From the NCBI GenBank assembly GCA_945907085.1, contig CAMDSS010000141.1, forward strand, positions 1 through 5,580: a DNA stretch of 5,580 nt, written 5' to 3'. A model generated the notes under the pieces. That model was not told the DNA's origin. It saw only the letters and a list, made by a program, of their open reading frames with translations, and made no database searches. Made by a program: the position numbers and the translations under genes. Of this stretch, positions 1 through 5,577 are shown one piece after another. Within the stretch, counting starts at the first letter, position 1; the number at the start of each line of letters is the position of its first letter. The stretch comes from Cyanobium sp. NIES-981. GTDB lineage: Bacteria > Cyanobacteriota > Cyanobacteriia > PCC-6307 > Cyanobiaceae.

Positions 1-43
1 TGCCGGCCTGCGTTGAAGGACATAATCAGGCCCAATCATTCCA

Positions 44-1966
44 GTGACCGAAATTCCAACCGGCGGCAGTTTCACCTGCGCAGTTGATAGCGACACGGCC
101 CCATCCGTTGCCAGCGATGTGGCAGCAGAGCAAGCCAATCCCGTAGCCACTTCCACCGAGGCGCCCAGCGGCTCCAGCGAAACCAGCACCACCCCAACGG
201 CTGAGACCAATCCCCAGGCCGAGCCCTCCGGCTTCTCGCGCTTTGGCTTCGGCCCCGAATTGCTGAAGGCCCTCAGCGACATCGGCTACCAGGAGCCCTC
301 ACCGATCCAAAAGGCCGCCATCCCCGAACTGATGCTCGGCCGCGACCTGGTGGGCCAGGCCCAAACCGGCACCGGCAAAACGGCCGCCTTTGCCTTGCCC
401 ATGCTGGCGGCCCTGGACCCCGAGCAGCGCAAGCCCCAGGTGTTGGTGCTCGCCCCCACCCGGGAACTCGCCATCCAGGTGGCCGATGCCTTCAGCAGCT
501 ATGCCGCCCACCTGAACCATGTGCGGGTTCTGGCGATCTACGGCGGAGCTGACTTCCGCGACCAGATCCACCAACTCAAACGCGGTGTGCAGATCGTGGT
601 TGGCACCCCGGGACGGGTGATGGACCACATGCGTCAGGGCACCCTCGACCTCTCCTCCCTGCGGGCCTTGGTGCTTGATGAGGCCGACGAGATGCTGCGC
701 ATGGGATTCATCGACGACGTCGAATGGGTTCTCACCCAGCTGCCTGAAAAGCGCCAGGTTGTGCTGTTCTCGGCCACCATGCCGAGCGAAATCCGCCGGA
801 TTTCCCAGAAGTACCTCAATGCTCCGGCCGAGGTCACCATCAAGCAAAAAGCTGCCGATGCCAGCCGCATCCGCCAGCGCTACCTGATGGTGCACGCCCC
901 CCACAAGATCGGGGCCCTCGAGCGGGTGCTGGAAGCGGAACGCAGTGAGGGGGTGATCATCTTTGCCCGTACCAAGGCCATCACCATGACGGTGGCCGAA
1001 TCCCTCGAGCAACACGGCTACGACGTGGCCGTTCTCAATGGCGATGTGCCCCAGGCCCAACGGGAACGGACGATCGAACGGCTCAAGCAAGGCCAAGTGG
1101 ATGTGTTGGTGGCCACCGACGTGGCAGCCCGGGGCCTGGATGTGGATCGCATCAGCCTGGTGATCAACTACGACATCCCCTTTGACTCGGAGGCCTACGT
1201 CCACCGCATCGGCCGCACCGGCCGGGCTGGTCGCACCGGCGACGCCATCCTGTTTCTCACCCCCCGGGAGCGCCGCTTCCTGGGCGGCCTCGAGCGGGCT
1301 GTGGGCAAACCGATCGAGCAAATGGATGTGCCCAACAACGCCACCATCAACCAAAACCGCCTGGATCGGCTGCGCACCAAGCTCACCACCAGCCTGCAAA
1401 CCCCTGCGAGCAACGAAGAAGAGCGGGCCCTGCTCAGCGAGATCCTGCAACGGGTCACCCAGGAACTGGGCTGCACCGCCGACCAACTGGCCCTGGCCGC
1501 CCTCGAATTCAGCCTGGCTGGCAAACCCCTGTTGATCCAGGGCGAAGACAACTTCGACCAGGTGCGTCAAAACGGTCCAAGCCGGGACATTGGCCGTGAT
1601 CCCCGCCGGAGCCGCGAAGGCGGTCGGGACTTCGGCCGCGATGGCGGCAGGGATGGCGGAAGGGATGGGGGCCGCGATGCTGGCCGGGGCGCCCCCCGCG
1701 GTGACCGGCCGATGGGCCCTCCCGAAGACCACATGGAACGCTTCCGTGTGGAAGTGGGCTGGCGCGATCGCATCAAGCCGGGAAACATCGTTGGCGCCAT
1801 TGCCAACGAAGCTGGTCTGAACGGCCGCTCCATTGGCCGGATTCAGATCTTTGATACCCACAGCACGGTTGATCTACCCAAGGGCATGCCAGAGGATGTC
1901 TTTCAGGGCCTCCGCCAGCTGCGGGTGATGAACAAATCCCTGCAGATCTCCCGTTTCGACGGCTAG
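44..1966 (+). CDS. deaD: DEAD-box ATP-dependent RNA helicase, DeaD/CsdA type
   Basis: ATP-driven RNA unwinding or remodelling enzyme of the cytoplasm; relatives act in ribosome assembly, mRNA decay and cold adaptation. Of 640 residues, about 1-62 are a Ser/Thr/Pro/Ala-rich, probably disordered extension. The helicase core then shows the Q motif (GYQEPSPIQ, 81-89), motif I AQTGTGKT (106-113), Ia PTREL (138-142), Ib TPGR (188-191), II DEAD (212-215), III SAT (243-245), V around ATDVAARGLD (357-366) and VI HRIGRTGR (387-394). All key ATPase residues are intact. Residues about 433-497 fit the dimerisation region of DeaD proteins. A Gly-Arg-Asp linker (about 515-555) and a DbpA-type RNA-binding domain (about 565-637, with GNIVGAIANEAGL and STVDLPKGMP) follow. 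The dimerisation region plus linker favours DeaD over DbpA. The start is GTG: a TAA lies in frame at 23-25 and no ATG is available upstream. No clear Shine-Dalgarno is seen. The RRM gene follows after 14 bp. Confidence 0.96.
   Translation: MTEIPTGGSFTCAVDSDTAPSVASDVAAEQANPVATSTEAPSGSSETSTTPTAETNPQAEPSGFSRFGFGPELLKALSDIGYQEPSPIQKAAIPELMLGRDLVGQAQTGTGKTAAFALPMLAALDPEQRKPQVLVLAPTRELAIQVADAFSSYAAHLNHVRVLAIYGGADFRDQIHQLKRGVQIVVGTPGRVMDHMRQGTLDLSSLRALVLDEADEMLRMGFIDDVEWVLTQLPEKRQVVLFSATMPSEIRRISQKYLNAPAEVTIKQKAADASRIRQRYLMVHAPHKIGALERVLEAERSEGVIIFARTKAITMTVAESLEQHGYDVAVLNGDVPQAQRERTIERLKQGQVDVLVATDVAARGLDVDRISLVINYDIPFDSEAYVHRIGRTGRAGRTGDAILFLTPRERRFLGGLERAVGKPIEQMDVPNNATINQNRLDRLRTKLTTSLQTPASNEEERALLSEILQRVTQELGCTADQLALAALEFSLAGKPLLIQGEDNFDQVRQNGPSRDIGRDPRRSREGGRDFGRDGGRDGGRDGGRDAGRGAPRGDRPMGPPEDHMERFRVEVGWRDRIKPGNIVGAIANEAGLNGRSIGRIQIFDTHSTVDLPKGMPEDVFQGLRQLRVMNKSLQISRFDG
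1619..1690 (+). repeat. In-frame 12-bp tandem repeat encoding GGRD units
   Basis: Six consecutive 12-bp units encode GGRD, FGRD, GGRD, GGRD, GGRD and AGRG (residues 526-549 of the helicase). They form a flexible linker between the DeaD core and the terminal RNA-binding domain. The units differ at synonymous positions (for example CGG, CGC, AGG for Arg), so the array is kept at protein level and is not a fresh DNA duplication. An IGRD unit just upstream (516-519) extends the theme. The repeat resembles RGG boxes, but the regular Asp makes it charge-balanced. Confidence 0.85.
1764..1771. repeat. HIP1 octamer GCGATCGC
   Basis: A perfect copy of the palindromic octamer GCGATCGC, known as HIP1 and over-represented in many cyanobacterial genomes. 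It lies inside the helicase gene, in codons for the terminal RNA-binding domain. I found one copy in the window. One copy in 5.6 kb of GC-rich DNA could be chance, so it supports the cyanobacterial assignment only weakly. Confidence 0.5.
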
Positions 1967-1980
1967 GCCTTGTTTCAGCC

Positions 1981-2340
1981 ATGACCCTTTACGTTGGCAA
2001 CCTCTCGTTCCAGGCGGAACGGGAGGACCTATTGGATCTCTTCAGCCCCTACGGAGAGGTCACCCAATGCAGCCTTCCCCTCGACCGGGAAACGGGCCGC
2101 AAACGGGGCTTTGCCTTTGTCGAACTGGCCGACGCCGCAGCTGAACAAAAAGCCATCGACGACCTCCAGGACGTCGAGTGGATGGGCCGCATGATCCGCG
2201 TCAACCCCGCCGCCCCCCGGGAAGGGGGCGGCGGCAACAGATCCAGCGGCAAACGATCCAGTAGCAACCGTGGCACAGGTGAACGCGGCTCCGGTGACCG
2301 CCCTGAAGGCGGCTACGGAGATGGCGGCAACCGCTGGTAG
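1981..2340 (+). CDS. Single-RRM RNA-binding protein with Gly/Ser/Arg-rich tail (cyanobacterial Rbp-like)
   Basis: Small cytoplasmic RNA-binding protein of 119 residues. The RRM fold spans about 1-78, with RNP2 LYVGNL at 3-8 and RNP1 at 42-49 (RGFAFVEL). The exposed aromatics usually used for RNA stacking are present (Tyr4, Phe44, Phe46). The last RNP1 position is Leu where Phe/Tyr is usual. The tail (79-119) is rich in Gly, Ser, Arg and Asn, as in the Gly-rich class of cyanobacterial Rbp proteins, many of which are cold-induced. ATG lies 14 bp after the helicase stop, with no strong Shine-Dalgarno (only AGG near 1965-1967), so translation is probably coupled to the helicase. Both genes likely share one mRNA that ends at the hairpin 16 bp beyond this stop. 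The RNA target cannot be read from the sequence. Confidence 0.93.
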   Translation: MTLYVGNLSFQAEREDLLDLFSPYGEVTQCSLPLDRETGRKRGFAFVELADAAAEQKAIDDLQDVEWMGRMIRVNPAAPREGGGGNRSSGKRSSSNRGTGERGSGDRPEGGYGDGGNRW

Positions 2341-2345
2341 GTGGC

Positions 2346-2392
2346 CAAAAAGAAAACCCCCGGGGTTGGCCTTGCCAATCCAGGGGGTCTTT
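2346..2392. terminator. Bidirectional intrinsic terminator between convergent genes
   Basis: The arms 2356-2370 (ACCCCCGGGGTTGGC) and 2374-2388 (GCCAATCCAGGGGGT) pair over 15 positions around a CTT loop, with one G-A mismatch and one G-T wobble. On the minus strand the stem is followed by an almost pure T run (TTTTCTTTTT, from 2355-2346), which makes a textbook intrinsic terminator for the 66-aa minus gene. On the plus strand it is followed by TCTTT, then TTTTT nine bases later (2398-2403), so it is a weaker but plausible terminator for the helicase-RRM transcript. Confidence 0.85.
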
Positions 2393-2437
2393 GCATGGTT
2401 TTTGAGCGGGCTCTGGGGCTAACTAACCCATGGACAC

Positions 2438-2638
2438 CTAACCCAACTGCAAACCCGAATCCAAGGTTTCCAGCTCATGCATTTGATCGGTATGGCAACC
2501 CCGTTTGCGCAGGTCAGCGCCGCGGGCTTCGGCAAGGGGTTCGCCTTCGCGTTGGCCAGGTAACCAGGCCTTGAGATGGCGGCGGCGCATTTTGGCCGTG
2601 AAGCGTTGGAATCGATTGAAAGCTCGACTTTTGGTCAT
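2438..2638 (-). CDS. Small basic hypothetical protein, 66 aa
   Basis: I do not recognise this protein. Reading from ATG at 2638, it has 66 residues. The first half is strongly basic (MTKSRAFNRF at the start, RRR at 18-20, further Lys/Arg through 30). The second half is mixed to acidic with a Cys-His pair (C48-H49) and H54. There is no signal peptide or membrane segment. Support for a real gene is contextual: AGGAGGTG, an almost complete anti-SD match, precedes the ATG by 4 nt, and the stop at 2440-2438 is followed about 50 nt later by a strong terminator in this orientation. A GTG at 2641 is in frame but sits only 1 nt from the SD, so ATG is preferred. Third-position GC is about 59 percent, which looks lower than in the large neighbouring genes. 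The basic N-terminus would suit nucleic-acid or ribosome binding, but that is speculation. It diverges from the ABC transporter leader. Confidence 0.72.
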   Translation of the reverse strand: MTKSRAFNRFQRFTAKMRRRHLKAWLPGQREGEPLAEARGADLRKRGCHTDQMHELETLDSGLQLG

Positions 2639-2642
2639 CACA

Positions 2643-2648
2643 CCTCCT
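2643..2648 (-). promoter_or_regulatory. Strong Shine-Dalgarno AGGAGG for the 66-aa minus-strand gene
   Basis: Read on the minus strand, AGGAGGTG is followed by TG and ATG, giving 4 nt between AGGAGG and the ATG at 2638. It is the best ribosome-binding site in the window and decides the start in favour of ATG over the in-frame GTG at 2641. Its AGGAG lies in an inverted repeat (CTCCTGAGGAG on the plus strand, 2644-2654), so a short hairpin could partly mask it. Confidence 0.7.
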
Positions 2649-2654
2649 GAGGAG

Positions 2655-2664
2655 ACGAATTCGT
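2655..2664. repeat. Perfect 10-bp palindrome ACGAATTCGT between divergent genes
   Basis: ACGAATTCGT equals its own reverse complement. It lies between the 66-aa minus gene and the leader ORF, directly beside the CTCCTGAGGAG inverted repeat. It could be half of a dimer-binding operator or mere chance. I see no convincing -35/-10 pair in this gap for either strand. Confidence 0.35.
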
Positions 2665-2672
2665 TCTACTGC

Positions 2673-2688
2673 TTTTGGGCCCCCAAAA
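2673..2688. repeat. Inverted repeat TTTTGGG-CC-CCCAAAA overlapping a ribosome-binding site
   Basis: Perfect 7-bp arms TTTTGGG (2673-2679) and CCCAAAA (2682-2688) flank a 2-nt centre. In RNA the innermost pairs must open to form a loop, leaving about six pairs. The right arm runs into the AAAAGGAG ribosome-binding site of the 21-codon leader ORF, so folding would partly hide that site. As DNA it is an operator-sized 16-bp palindrome. It lacks a following T run and is not a terminator on the plus strand. Confidence 0.5.
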
Positions 2689-2692
2689 GGAG
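2685..2692 (+). promoter_or_regulatory. Ribosome-binding site AAAAGGAG for the leader ORF
   Basis: AAAAGGAG ends 6 nt before an ATG at 2699, a good Shine-Dalgarno arrangement. It is far too distant to serve the TTG at 2727 or the ATG at 2778 of the ABC transporter. This is the main reason to believe that a short reading frame is translated here. Confidence 0.55.
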
Positions 2693-2698
2693 TGCTGT

Positions 2699-2764
2699 AT
2701 GAACATCTTCAGCATCGCCCCAGCGATTGACCCTGAACGTGGCCCCTGCCTACACCCCGTCTAG
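2699..2764 (+). CDS. Putative 21-codon leader peptide upstream of ABC exporter
   Basis: A short frame runs from ATG 2699 to TAG 2762-2764. It encodes 21 residues beginning MNIFSIAPAI and ending CLHPV. It has a well-spaced Shine-Dalgarno (AAAAGGAG, 6 nt). Its stop is 13 nt before the exporter ATG, which itself has only a weak purine stretch (AGAGAA) upstream. That layout fits translational coupling or a regulatory leader peptide. Prolines fall at residues 8, 12, 16 and 20, a regular four-residue spacing, with Pro next to last before the stop; Pro-rich ends can slow ribosomes. It is not hydrophobic enough for a membrane peptide. It could still be a chance frame. No homolog is recognised. Confidence 0.42.
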   Translation: MNIFSIAPAIDPERGPCLHPV

Positions 2765-2777
2765 AGAAACTGCTCCC

Positions 2778-4562
2778 ATGACCGCTCCAGCCCTGCAGCG
2801 CTTAACCGCCGCGCTCCACCCCCATCGGCGCCTGGTGTGGCTGGCGGCAGGCTGTTCCGTGTTGAACAAGCTGTTCGACCTGGCGCCACCGGTGCTGATC
2901 GGCCTGGCCGTGGATGTGGTGGTGAAGCAAAACACCTCCTGGCTGGCGGCCTGGGGGGTGAGCTCGGTGCCAGGTCAACTGGGCGTGCTGGCCGTGCTCT
3001 CCTTTGGGATTTGGAGCGCGGAATCGCTCTTTGAATATCTCTACGCCCTGCTCTGGCGCAACCTGGCCCAAACCGTTCAGCACGAGTTGCGCCAAGAGGC
3101 CTACGGCCACCTCCAGCAATTGGAGATGGCGTTCTTTGAGCAAGGCAGCACCGGCCGCTTAATGGCGATCCTCAACGACGACATCAACCAACTCGAGCGC
3201 TTTCTGGATCAGGGAGCCAATGAAATCCTGCAACTCCTCACCACCGTGTTAGCCGTCGGTGGCGCGATGGTGCTCCTCTCTCCAATGGTGGCGGGGGTGG
3301 CCTTCATTCCGATCCCCGTGATCCTCTGGGGATCCCTGCGCTTTCAAAAGCGGCTGGCCCCCCGCTACCGGGAGGTGCGCGAACGGGCCGGGGATTTGGC
3401 ATCCCGGTTGAGCAACAACCTCGGGGGCATGCTCACGATCAAGAGCTATGCCGCCGAAACCTGGGAGCTGGGCCGACTCGCCGAGGACAGCCAGGCCTAT
3501 CGGCTCAGCAACGGGCGGGCCATCCGCCTCTCGGCAGCGTTCATTCCCCTGATTCGCTTTGCGATCCTGTTTGCCTTTTTGGCCATCCTCGTGATTGGTG
3601 GTCTCCAAGCGTGGCAGGGGGTCATTGCCGTGGGCACCTACAGCTTCCTGGTATTCATCACCCAGCGATTGCTATGGCCCCTCACCACCTTGGGCCGCAC
3701 CCTCGACGACTACCAACGGGCCATGGCTTCGACCTCCCGGGTGCTGGACCTGCTGGATACGCCGATTGCGATTGCCAGCGGGGATCAAGCCCTTCCCAGG
3801 CAACAGGTGCGCGGGGCGATCCAATTTCAAGCGGTGGATTTCGCCTACGACGGCCGCAAGCCCCTACTGCAGGGGTTCAATTTGGAGATTCCGGCTGGCA
3901 GCACCATCGGCATCGTGGGAGCCACCGGCTCAGGTAAGAGCACGATCGTCAAACTGCTGCTGCGCCTCTATGAGATTCAAGGCGGCCAGATCCTCTTGGA
4001 TGGTCAAGGGATCCAGGGGCTGAAACTCCAAGACCTGCGCCAGGCCATCGGCCTGGTGAGCCAAGAGGTCTTCCTCTTCCACGGCACCGTGGGCGAGAAC
4101 ATTGCCTATGGCAGCTTTGGCGCCCCCAGGGCTGCCATCAAGCAGGCCGCAGTCCTCGCCGAGGCCGCTGGATTTATTGAAACCCTGCCGGAGGGCTACG
4201 ACACCGTGGTGGGTGAGCGGGGCCAGCGGCTATCCGGTGGTCAGCGCCAACGCATTGCCCTGGCCCGAGCCATCCTCAAAAATCCACCGGTGTTGGTGCT
4301 CGATGAGGCCACCGCCGCTGTCGATAACGAAACCGAGGCCGCCATTCAGCGGTCCTTGGATCGGATCACCGCCTCCCGAACCACCCTGGTGATTGCCCAT
4401 CGCCTCAGCACCGTGCGCCATGCCGATCAAATCGTGGTCATGGAGCAGGGGCGCATCGTTGAATCGGGGCACCACGATGACCTGATTGGCCGCGATGGGC
4501 CCTACGCCAATCTCTGGCGGGTACAGGCGGGCCTGCGCCAAAACGAGGAACTACGGCTTTGA
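2778..4562 (+). CDS. ABC exporter half-transporter (TMD-NBD fusion), MdlB/MsbA-like
   Basis: Inner-membrane ATP-driven exporter, expected to act as a homodimer; the substrate (lipid, glycolipid, peptide or drug) cannot be told from sequence. From ATG 2778 it has 594 residues, a normal length. An N-terminal transmembrane domain has about six helices (near 17-47, 68-90, 149-168, 170-188, 257-277, 281-300). The nucleotide-binding domain starts near 345: A-loop Tyr357, Walker A GATGSGKST (381-389), Q-loop Gln429, X-loop GERG (479-482), signature LSGGQ (485-489), Walker B VLVLDE (505-510) with catalytic Glu510, D-loop AAVD (513-516) and H-loop His541. All catalytic residues are present. A TTG at 2727 would add 17 residues, but it has no ribosome-binding site and overlaps the leader ORF, so ATG is preferred. 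The LCP gene lies 97 bp downstream. Confidence 0.95.
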   Translation: MTAPALQRLTAALHPHRRLVWLAAGCSVLNKLFDLAPPVLIGLAVDVVVKQNTSWLAAWGVSSVPGQLGVLAVLSFGIWSAESLFEYLYALLWRNLAQTVQHELRQEAYGHLQQLEMAFFEQGSTGRLMAILNDDINQLERFLDQGANEILQLLTTVLAVGGAMVLLSPMVAGVAFIPIPVILWGSLRFQKRLAPRYREVRERAGDLASRLSNNLGGMLTIKSYAAETWELGRLAEDSQAYRLSNGRAIRLSAAFIPLIRFAILFAFLAILVIGGLQAWQGVIAVGTYSFLVFITQRLLWPLTTLGRTLDDYQRAMASTSRVLDLLDTPIAIASGDQALPRQQVRGAIQFQAVDFAYDGRKPLLQGFNLEIPAGSTIGIVGATGSGKSTIVKLLLRLYEIQGGQILLDGQGIQGLKLQDLRQAIGLVSQEVFLFHGTVGENIAYGSFGAPRAAIKQAAVLAEAAGFIETLPEGYDTVVGERGQRLSGGQRQRIALARAILKNPPVLVLDEATAAVDNETEAAIQRSLDRITASRTTLVIAHRLSTVRHADQIVVMEQGRIVESGHHDDLIGRDGPYANLWRVQAGLRQNEELRL

Positions 4563-4584
4563 CCCTGGCCTGGATGGTGTTTGA

Positions 4585-4604
4585 GGTCACAGCAGGAAGT
4601 GACC
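4585..4604. repeat. Inverted repeat GGTCAC-N8-GTGACC between ABC and LCP genes
   Basis: Perfect 6-bp arms (4585-4590 and 4599-4604) surround an 8-bp spacer, 22 bp after the exporter stop and 55 bp before the LCP start. The 20-bp symmetric form suits a dimeric regulator site. As RNA it is a 6-bp stem with an 8-nt loop and no T run, so a poor terminator. A second small hairpin, CTGGG-CTT-CCCAG, lies at 4626-4638. The rest of this 97-bp gap shows no clear promoter. Confidence 0.4.
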
Positions 4605-4659
4605 GTTGTGCTTGGCGGCATGAAGCTGGGCTTCCCAGTGGTGCAATAGCTTTTAAGGA

Positions 4660-5577
4660 ATGAACAGCACTCCGGCAAAGCGCCGCCGAAAGCGTGCGAA
4701 GCGTGGCCCCGTGCTGGTTGCCATTGCCGTGGGCTTGGGGGGCGGACTACTCCTGGCCGAACCTTTGTCCAATCTGCTCAATGGGAAGGGCCTGGGGAAC
4801 CAAGCCATTACCAACCCATTCACCGCCTGGAGTGGGATCGGCAACCAAGACATCTTGCTCGTGGGAACTGATGTCGGTGGTGGCAACACCGACGTGATCG
4901 CAGCCCTGCGCATCGACGGCAGCACCACCCGGATCACCCAGGTGCCCCGCGATTCCTATATCGAAGCCCAGGGCTATGGCCCCCACAAAATCAATGCCCT
5001 CTACAGCCTGGGCGGCCTCGATCTCCTCAAGCAAGAACTGTCGCGCAAGCTGGGTCGGCCGATCAGCCACCACGTGATGGTGAACCTTTCCGCCATTCGC
5101 AGGATGGCGGATGCCATTGGCGGCATTGAGGTGAACGTGCCCAAGCGGATGTACTACGTGGACAACAGCCAGGGGCTCTACATCGACTTGAAACCTGGGC
5201 TGCAAAACCTCAAAGGCCGCCAGCTTGAGGGGTTCCTGCGCTTCCGCCACGATGAAATGGGCGACATCGGCCGGATCGAGCGCCAGCAACTCGCCCTCCA
5301 GGCCCTCTTCCGAAAGCTCACCCGGCCCGAGCAACTGGTGCGCCTACCGCTCCTTTTGAGTGCGGCCGGCAAAGATCTCAAAACCGACCTGGGCCCCATG
5401 GAACTGGGAGGTTTGATTACGGCCATGGGCACCACCCACCTCGAAACCAAACGGCTCGGGGGGCGACCGTTCTACCGCGATGGCCTGAGCTATTGGGATG
5501 CGGAATGGCCCCCCGCCAGTCCATCGGCATCGGATGGTTCCAGCACCGAGAACGACCGCTACCGCAACCTCTACTAG
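4660..5577 (+). CDS. LytR-CpsA-Psr (LCP) family protein, membrane-anchored glycopolymer transferase
   Basis: LCP enzymes move glycopolymers from polyprenyl-phosphate carriers to peptidoglycan or other envelope acceptors, outside the cytoplasmic membrane. The 305 residues start with a basic cytoplasmic stretch (KRRRKRAKR, 7-15) and one membrane helix (about 17-34), an uncleaved anchor. The LCP domain runs about 62-230: DILLVGTD (64-71), NTD (76-78), VPRDSY (95-100, the conserved Arg-Asp for the pyrophosphate lipid), HKINALYSLGG (109-119), GGIEVNVP (154-161) and a block from LRFRHDE to GRIERQQ (193-210) with the conserved Arg residues. A short Ser/Pro tail ends the protein. TAA at 4654-4656 closes the frame upstream, so ATG 4660 is the first start. 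AAGGA directly abuts it, too close for a normal Shine-Dalgarno. The gene follows the ABC exporter in the same direction. The native polymer in cyanobacteria is uncertain. Confidence 0.92.
   Translation: MNSTPAKRRRKRAKRGPVLVAIAVGLGGGLLLAEPLSNLLNGKGLGNQAITNPFTAWSGIGNQDILLVGTDVGGGNTDVIAALRIDGSTTRITQVPRDSYIEAQGYGPHKINALYSLGGLDLLKQELSRKLGRPISHHVMVNLSAIRRMADAIGGIEVNVPKRMYYVDNSQGLYIDLKPGLQNLKGRQLEGFLRFRHDEMGDIGRIERQQLALQALFRKLTRPEQLVRLPLLLSAAGKDLKTDLGPMELGGLITAMGTTHLETKRLGGRPFYRDGLSYWDAEWPPASPSASDGSSTENDRYRNLY

Noticed and set aside
1..43. CATAAT at 21-26 as a -10 box for the helicase, and an ATG on the minus strand at 23-21 as a divergent gene start
   Set aside because: The matching -35 region and the rest of any divergent gene lie outside the window, and no SD supports the minus-strand ATG.
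299..1861. A 520-codon open frame on the minus strand, opposite the helicase
   Set aside because: It mirrors the helicase codons in a GC-rich gene, its translation is low-complexity Gly/Ala/His/Val with no recognisable domain, and all helicase motifs lie on the plus strand.
2341..2574. A 77-codon plus-strand frame right after the RRM stop
   Set aside because: It runs through the terminator hairpin and then antisense to the better-supported 66-aa gene; it has no SD and its composition is not protein-like.
2505..2702. A 65-codon plus-strand frame ending near the leader ORF
   Set aside because: It is the antisense of the 66-aa minus gene, lacks a ribosome-binding site and has Arg/Trp-rich shadow-frame composition.
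2727..2756. TTGACC and TACACC, 18 bp apart, as a promoter for the ABC exporter
   Set aside because: The -10 match is poor, with no final T; the elements also fall inside the leader ORF, so this is not better than chance.
2727..2777. N-terminal extension of the ABC exporter from TTG 2727
   Set aside because: No SD lies at a suitable distance, the 17 extra residues do not resemble the family N-terminus, and ATG 2778 gives a normal start.
4563..4649. In-frame continuation of about 28 codons after the exporter TGA, ending in a mini-frame from ATG 4620
   Set aside because: An open stretch this short is expected by chance in GC-rich DNA; there is no SD, no recoding signal and no recognisable peptide.
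4747..5334. A 195-codon minus-strand frame opposite the LCP gene
   Set aside because: It is a shadow of the well-supported LCP coding frame and shows no domain of its own.
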